Source: Anniella stebbinsi
Taxonomy: Eukaryota; Chordata; Lepidosauria; Squamata; Anniellidae
Length of the DNA stretch: 64,000 nt
Assembly: GCA_029215795.1 (NCBI GenBank)
Contig: JARDYH010000007.1
Coordinates: forward strand, 78,689,763 to 78,753,762
Direction of reading: 5' to 3'
The notes under the pieces are model-generated. The model was given only the letters and a program-made list of their open reading frames with translations, did not search any database and was not told where the DNA came from. The position numbers and the translations under genes were made by a program. Of this stretch, positions 57,916 through 64,000 are shown piece after piece. Each line of letters begins with the position of its first letter. Position 1 is the stretch's first letter.

Positions 57916-58759
57916 TAGGGGTGTGCACGGACCCCCCTGATCGGATCGGGACCCGGATCGGGACCTCCAATTTTGTCATGGATCGGTTCGGACAAAATCG
58001 GAGGCCCCCGGACCGGATCGAGTCCGATCCCGATCCAAAAATCGGAAATTTTTGGATCGGCCGCCATTTTTTTCCCCATAGACTTGCATTGCAATGCAAG
58101 TCTATGAGGAAAAAATGGCGGCGGGTGGATGAGGGGGGGCCTAACTCCCTCCCCCCCGGGGCCGTCCGCTGTGGACGGCCCCGGCAGGTAAGCCCCCTCC
58201 CCCGCGCTCCCTCCCCCCCCTGGGGCCGTCTGCTTCCATCCGCAGGCGCCCGCGGGTGCCCGCGGATAGAAGCGGACAGCTCCGGGGGGGGGGTAAGCCC
58301 CCTTCCCCGCCACTGCTTACCTTCCCGGCCCGTCCGCTCCCGTCCGGCGCTGGCGGCTACTACCAGCGGGCTCCGCGGCCTGCTCTAGAGTAGCACGCCG
58401 GGTGATAACATCACCCGGCGCGCCACCCTGGAGCAGGCCGCGGAGCCCGCTGGTAGTAGCCGCCGGCGCTGGACGGGAACGGACGAGCCGGAAAGGTAAG
58501 GGCCCCCCTCCTCCCGCCCCCTCCTCCCCCCCCCGCTGTCCACTTTCATCGGCGGGCGCCCGCTGGCGCCCACCAATGGAAGCGGCGGTGGGCGCCAGTG
58601 GGCGCCCGCCGATCCGCCGAACTGGTTCGGAGCCTTTTCGGACCGGTTCGGATTGGATCGGCCGATCCAGCTGTCGGATCGGAAATCGGATAATTTATCC
58701 GATTTCCCACTGGACCGGACTCGGATCGTGGATCGGGTCCGATCCAGTGCACATCCCTA
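57916..58759. mobile_element. Long hAT-type foldback, TAGGGATGTG family, subfamily B
   Basis: It begins TAGGGGTGTGCACGG and ends GTGCACATCCCTA. It is flanked by a perfect 8-bp duplication, CTGATAAG (57908-57915 and 58760-58767), so it is a recent hAT-type insertion. The GC-rich interior folds around the core CCGGGTGATAACATCACCCGG at 58398-58418 and shares layout with 22352-23212. The open frames inside are by-products of GC-rich sequence. Confidence 0.88.
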
Positions 58760-58894
58760 CTGATAAGTCCTCTGCCTGCCTTTTGAGACGGATTACCCCA
58801 TAGACCACCTCAAGACTGCCTGAACAGGAAGACATCAGGCAACCCTTCAAACAGAGGACTGTTCTTTGTGGAAAAAAAAAAGCACATGGCCACC

Positions 58895-59085
58895 CTAGAC
58901 TGAGCCATAGAGTTGGTGGCTCATATTTCACTCAGAACCAAGCAGAACACCAAAGGAGCTTTCCAACATGCTGAAACCTATCCCCCAAATGGGTTCAGCA
59001 CTTTGGATAGCTCCTTTAGAGTTCTGGCTGAAACCCGATGCGGACTTACCACCCCAATGAAATAGGAGCCACAAGCTTCCACTGC
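58895..59085. mobile_element. Foldback MITE, GGCTGGTGGCTCC family, third copy
   Basis: It shows GTTGGTGGCTCATATTTCAC, a centre near CTATCCCCCAAATGGG, and the inverse arm ending GAAATAGGAGCCACAAGC. Confidence 0.6.
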
Positions 59086-59089
59086 TGTC

Positions 59090-60200
59090 CCACCGGAGCC
59101 CCTGGCATCTGCCCTAGGGCGCCAGGCAGTGGTGCCTCTGGGTCTGGTCAGCCTGAGAATGCAGAGCCACTTAAAACTCCAGGGACCCTTTAAAGACAAG
59201 GCTACACTCCAACCCGCAGTGCTGGTGGCTCACTGCACAGCATCCATGAGCTATACAGATCCATGGGTATCTTCTGTTTTAGGCCAACTTGCTTCCCACC
59301 CAGGTCAGAGCAACCCCACTGCAACCGGATCTGCTTGCCCAGAACACATTGCCTGGAGCTACAACAAACCCAGAGCCTCTTGTGATTGGGCAGAGTTTCA
59401 TGCTGCAATATCGGATGGCGCACATTTATTGCCATTCACAGCACACACGTGGTTGAAACACTGCAGATGCTCTTGCGCGCTTGGATGTGCTGTGACTGCA
59501 AAAATAAATAAATAAATAGGCTCTGCTGCGTTGTTTATTTATTTATTTATTTAGCATTTCATCTATGGGTTCTGGCATTGGGCCAAGAAGGTGACTTTTT
59601 TCCTGCAAAATCCTGGCAAGGTGCGAGCTGCTCAAAAGCTTCCCATATCCTAGAGATGCTGCCTGACACTGAAAGAGAGGCACTGGGGTTCTGATCCTGG
59701 CTCCAAGCTGACGCAATGCCCTTCTAAGTCATTTTGTCGTCAAGTACTCCTTGGCGCTTAAGACTCTGGCATAAGCGGCTGGTAAATGATTTCCCATTTT
59801 TGTTGGCAGCGTTGGGAGTACGATCAATCGCACTTCTTTGAATTGCTGACTCCGCAACCCGCTATCAGCGCTTCCTCACTGTGTGCCTTGACGGGATCCA
59901 AACTGCTGCTAGACAGCGCCCCCTTGAGGCGAGAGAACGAACAGGGAGGCCAGCCATTGCCAATTTCCTGGCTATTTGGCTTCTGCCGGGACTGCCCCAT
60001 CTGCTGAGCCATAAGGGAATCACAACCAATGAGGGCTTTGGTGAACCACCCCGCCCCTGAAATAATGGGCTCGCCCAATTTAGAGGGGCATTCCCCCTGA
60101 AATAATGGGTTAGCCCAGTTTAGAGAGTTGAAATTTGGGTGGGAGGGAGTAGTTCAACTAACATAGAATTTTCTTCCTTCTAAAATTGAAAATGTTGGGT
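59090..60200. other. Unassigned non-genic stretch
   Basis: It contains (AATA)n and (TTTA)n runs at about 59500-59552. Nothing else was recognised. Confidence 0.3.
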
Positions 60201-60207
60201 GAGGTTC

Positions 60208-60208
<1 letters not shown>

Positions 60209-60254
<46 letters not shown>
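60209..60254 (+). repeat. (CT)n(CA)n compound microsatellite
   Basis: A CT run passes directly into a CA run. Confidence 0.9.
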
Positions 60255-60255
<1 letters not shown>

Positions 60256-60959
60256 ACATTTTCTCACTGGCAATATTGCTTCTAGATATTGCATCTGGGG
60301 GCTGACAGCTCAGGAGCCCCAAATGCCCATCCAGAGAGTAGCACGTGAAATGGGCAGTAACAGCAAACTCCCATTTATTCCTGATGTCATGATTTAAGTG
60401 AGTCTAAAACATCCATGCACGTGCTCAAAGTATTATTATTATCATTATTACTATTATTATTATTATTATTATTACAACTACTACAGGGTTGTTCTAACAT
60501 ATATCAGGAACGTCAAAAACGGTTATAAAGCATGGGTTGGTGGTTTGGGGGGGGGTATTAAGTGTTCGCTGTGTGCTTCACAACTGAAGAAATACACGAC
60601 TGTCTAAAAGGTGGGGTGGGGATGCAACCATTAATTCCAGGGCCTAAAACTACCTAGCTGTACCACATCTCCTTGGAGAAATTTGGATTTGGCTCTAGCC
60701 CCACAATACTCTTAAAAATGTAAACCCAAGAGGAAACGAAAATGATTGCTGTGGCCAGAGAAATCCAGCAGATGGCACTGACTGATAGCCTTACAATGCT
60801 GAGAATGAGCCAATTTTTTTTTCTTTTTCTTTTTTTAAAAAAATTATAATAATAAATCTAGCATGCCCATTTTCTTGGTGTTCTTGTTCAGAACTGCCAG
60901 GGGTGTGCTTCCAAGAGGCCTTCTGCTCAACTCCTTGGCTTCAAACGGTATCCAAGCAG

Positions 60960-61080
60960 ATAGAATCATAGAATTGGAGCTCTCATAGGCCATCTAGTTC
61001 AACTTCCTGCTTGATGCACGAAATCCAAAACTCAAGCGTCCCCAACAGAAGGCTGCCCCGCCTCCAGCAAGGAACCACAC
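60960..61080 (-). mobile_element. CR1 3' end fragment
   Basis: It contains AGAATCATAGAATTGGAGCT and CCATCTAGTTCAACTTCCTG, the usual 3' terminal text of CR1 copies. A similar end lies at 63845-63960. Confidence 0.65.
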
Positions 61081-61854
61081 ATCATCCCTCTAGGTGATGC
61101 ATTTGACTGTCCTTTGGAATTTTTAAGTCAGGAGTCCCCAACGAGGCGCCTGGGTGGAGGGGCTCCAGTGGTGACCATGAAGCTTTCCACTCCCTTCAAA
61201 TATGTATTTTTAATATAAAACTTGAAAAAGCTTAGAACATTCGCTTCTCCTTCCTGTTCCTGAACCTGCCACTGATCAGCTGATCAGTGGGCAAGAAGAG
61301 AAGGAAGGAGTTGCTTCCTACCCCCACCCAATCATTTTCCTTCTTCACAGCTCTTTGCTCTCTGGCTTTAGCTCAACTCCCTGCCTCTAGCCTTGCCATT
61401 TCTCTCCACTCAGCCATTTATTTACCTCTCAATTTCTCTCCCTTCCCTATCCCTAGGCTCCAGCCTTGCTCTTTCTCTCCCACTCACCCCTGTATCTTGA
61501 TGCGTCTCTCCACTCGCAGGCTTTAGCCTAGTTATCTCCACACACATCTTTACGTTGATGTTTCTCTCCCAGCCTAACCTCGCTCTTTGTCCCCTCTACC
61601 CCTTTTCCTTGCTATTTTCCCCTCCCTCCCAGCCTCTAGCCTCACTATTCCCCCACACACATCATCTCTTTTGACTAGCCATGCCCTCATAGCAGCCATT
61701 ATGTGATTAGCCATATCTTCCATGTGAGCCATTTTGTGATGGTGCCCACAGCAGTTCCTCAAATTCCCAAATGTGCTCACAGGTCCGAAAAGGTTGGGGA
61801 ACCCTGGTCACCCCTATCTACCTGCTTGTTGACACACCCAAAGTACTCTAAAAG

Positions 61855-62400
61855 GTCAGTGAGATAGGACTTACCAATTGCAGAAGCCATGCTGTCCCTT
61901 CTCCAGCAAAACTTGTCCTTCGATACACTTGATTGTTATATCTTTAATAACACTTTCCACCAATTTTACCAAAACAGATGTTACGCTAAGCGGATTGAAG
62001 TTTCCTGTATTCCCACGACCCCCTCACCCCACCAGATCCCTTTTTAAAAGTTGGCATTACATTGACAGAGGATGTTCTTAGGAACATGTTACATATTTTC
62101 GTTAGAAAGCCAGTAATTTCTCATTGGAGTTCTTTAAGAACCTTCAGATGGATACCGCCTGGATGGATACGGCCTGGGCCCAGTGATTTGTTTGCTCTTA
62201 GTTTGTCAACAAGGTTGAGAACTTCATCTTTTCTCACCACCACTGGCCTTCGTTCCTCAGACTCCCTTCCCAAAAATATCAGTTTTGGAACAGGTATCTG
62301 CCCTACATCTTCAAAGAATTCATTCAGGTCCTCTGTAATCTTCTGATCCTTCTGTCACACTCCTTTAACTCCCCAGCTGTTTCCCTACCCCTGCTTCTGG
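61855..62400 (-). mobile_element. CR1-type LINE fragment, heavily decayed
   Basis: Minus-strand pieces read FFEDVGQIPVPKLIFLGRES, RRPVVVRKDEVLNLVDKLRA and IHPGGIHLKVLKEL after shifting frames, the region before and at the start of the CR1 reverse transcriptase. Many stops and shifts are present. Confidence 0.65.
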
Positions 62401-62409
62401 GATATTTTA

Positions 62410-63840
62410 AAATATTTCATTGTTGATCTTAATGTAATTAGTGACTTATCTCCTCAATATATTTTTTTCATCCCTTATTCTCTGCTTGCATTTCTTTTGT
62501 GCAAGTTTGTGTTCTTTTCTCTAAGAGCTTCCTTGACGCTACTTTTTAACTATGATGGTGGCATATTAGACGCTGTGGTACATTTCCTGACCTGTGATAT
62601 ATTGGACAGAAAAGTTGCTTTCAGGACAGAAAAGTTGCATCGGACAGTGAACTCAAAAGCTTGTAATCACATCCCAATGGTATTGGGCCAAATGTGCAGA
62701 TTCTAGTTACATTGGGGTCACATTCAAAACTGCAAACAAATTTTAATTCAAGGTTTCTGCCTACAGATCTTCAACCTTTCTGAAGGGAGACACATCTAGT
62801 TTCAGTACAAGCACTGATTAGAACATGTTCAAGCATCCTGAAGTCCAATCCTTGCATTTTGCCGGGTGCTTTGTATACAACAAAAGTTGAATGCTCATAA
62901 AAGCTCATGCCCTTTGCGAGCCCCCATTTCAAAAATCTGGGGAAGACCTGAGTGTCCTCTCCCATGAATTTTCTCATGTTTTCACCAGTTCCATCCCCAT
63001 TGGGAATGGATGTTCCACCGCTAAGTTGATGAGCCCTGGCAGGGTTGGGCAGAAGAAGAGTGGATTGGAAAGGTGGAGGCAGCAGATAAAACCTCTTGGA
63101 GTCAGGCAGTTCCTGACTGCAGTGTGTTCTTCAAATACATGAGGAGTCCAAGATTCTATTTCTTGCAACATTCCTAGCACTTGTGTGATGTCTGTTCCAC
63201 ACTGTGCTAATGTATTATGTTCCCTTGATTATAATTTGCCACTGGCTTCTGCATCTGGGAATAAGCAGGCACTGGCCCTCAACATTGGTTTTGCTTATCC
63301 CAGGGAGCATTGCCTATCTACTACGATCAGCCTCTCCCTCCATATTTTTAAGATCAACCTGAAGACTCAACAACTTCGGCTTCATTCACAAGCGGGTTCT
63401 TTTCTTTTGCAGACCTGTAGATGTGGAATGGCCTTCGTTCTGCTGATTTGCAGTTTTCTCTCTGCTAAGAATTCCAGAAGGACATCTGAGAAATGTTGGA
63501 AGGTGAAGTGGTTGATTGGAGTTTTCCGTTACGCCAACTCTGATTCTTCCCAGAGCTCCCCCAGTAGAAAGCCTCGACATCCATTTCAAAGGAGGAACTG
63601 ATCTTCAGGGACACTTGGGTATGACTGGATCAGCTCTGGAGGGGAAAAAATCCTACTAGGTCCCTGAAGCAAAATATTAAGGGAGGCCTCTGGATTGAGG
63701 TACATGCAGAAAGTTAAGAATTTTAGTATGGACAAGTGGAATCTGCGACAAAATATTGCACTGCTTCTATTCAGGGTTCCAAGCTGCCGTTCCCACCAAG
63801 TAGGTGTTCCCCTCTCTACCTCCTGCAGGGTATACCGTTT
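62410..63840. other. Unassigned non-genic stretch
   Basis: No repeat of the window's families and no credible exon was seen. Confidence 0.3.
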
Positions 63841-63844
63841 TCTT

Positions 63845-63960
63845 TCATAGAATCCTAGAGTTGAAAGGAGCCATTTAAGCCATTGGGTCCAAGCTCTGCT
63901 CAGTGCAGGAATTCAGTTTAAAGAATCCCTGACAGATGACTGTCCAATCTCCTTCAGACT
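63845..63960 (-). mobile_element. CR1 3' end fragment
   Basis: It reads AGAATCCTAGAGTTGAAAGG, then CCATTGGGTCCAAGCTCTGC and TCAGTGCAGGAATT, the CR1 3' terminal region on the minus strand. Confidence 0.7.
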
Positions 63961-64000
63961 CTTTCTACAGTCTCTTCCGACACACTGGGCTGTTTTGGTG

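Noticed and set aside
57885..58803. Open frames of 130-155 codons rich in Pro, Arg and Gly
   Set aside because: They lie in the palindromic GC-rich hAT element on both strands, so they reflect composition and symmetry, not a gene.

Overview
The window looks like intergenic and intronic DNA from a squamate reptile (lizard or snake). That is an inference from the repeats: CR1, L2 and L1 LINE fragments, R4/Dong-type LINE fragments, tRNA-derived SINEs, and very many short foldback DNA transposons of hAT type (8-bp target duplications) and of a type with TA target duplications. I see no bacterial-style genes, no CRISPR array and no rRNA or tRNA gene.

I recognise one host gene: a five-exon prepro-endothelin on the minus strand (19028 down to about 9980), best assigned to endothelin-2 (EDN2). 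Exons 1 to 3 are clear and join in frame: a signal peptide, the 21-residue mature peptide after a dibasic site, then the YGLGNP linker, a second furin-type site and the endothelin-like repeat. Exons 4 and 5 are predicted from frame, splice sites and weak similarity to the mammalian C-terminal propeptide. A TATA box lies at 19183-19190, and an (AAGC)n microsatellite falls in the predicted 5' UTR.

Layout: 0.33-1.6 kb is the N-terminal part of an R4/Dong LINE. 1.6-9.9 kb holds SINEs, foldback elements and a unique-looking block at 5.2-6.2 kb. 9.98-19.2 kb is EDN2, its introns dense with small foldback elements and one 641-bp hAT element. 19.2-30 kb holds three long hAT foldback elements (two of one family, one of another subfamily), two copies of an ATGCGC-rich hAT MITE, and SINEs. 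30-37.6 kb has three copies of the TA-flanked foldback and nested MITEs. 38.8-44.6 kb has two CR1 fragments and a third ATGCGC MITE. 48.1-49.1 kb is an L1 fragment. 51.3-52.4 kb has two R4/Dong 3' ends in tandem beside (TTA)n. 52.8-56.1 kb has two copies of an unclassified repeat. 57.9-58.8 kb is an 844-bp hAT foldback with a perfect target duplication. 61.8-62.4 kb is another CR1 fragment. 62.5-64 kb is mostly unassigned and ends in a CR1 3' end.

The endothelin parts work together as a secreted precursor: signal peptide, furin cuts, then cleavage after Trp21 by an endothelin-converting enzyme. The rest is a record of successive transposon insertions, several nested so that their order can be read. 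The most distinctive material is the set of foldback element families, in particular a hairpin core shared by the elements at 22.35-23.21 and 57.92-58.76 kb, and the ATGCGC-array MITE.
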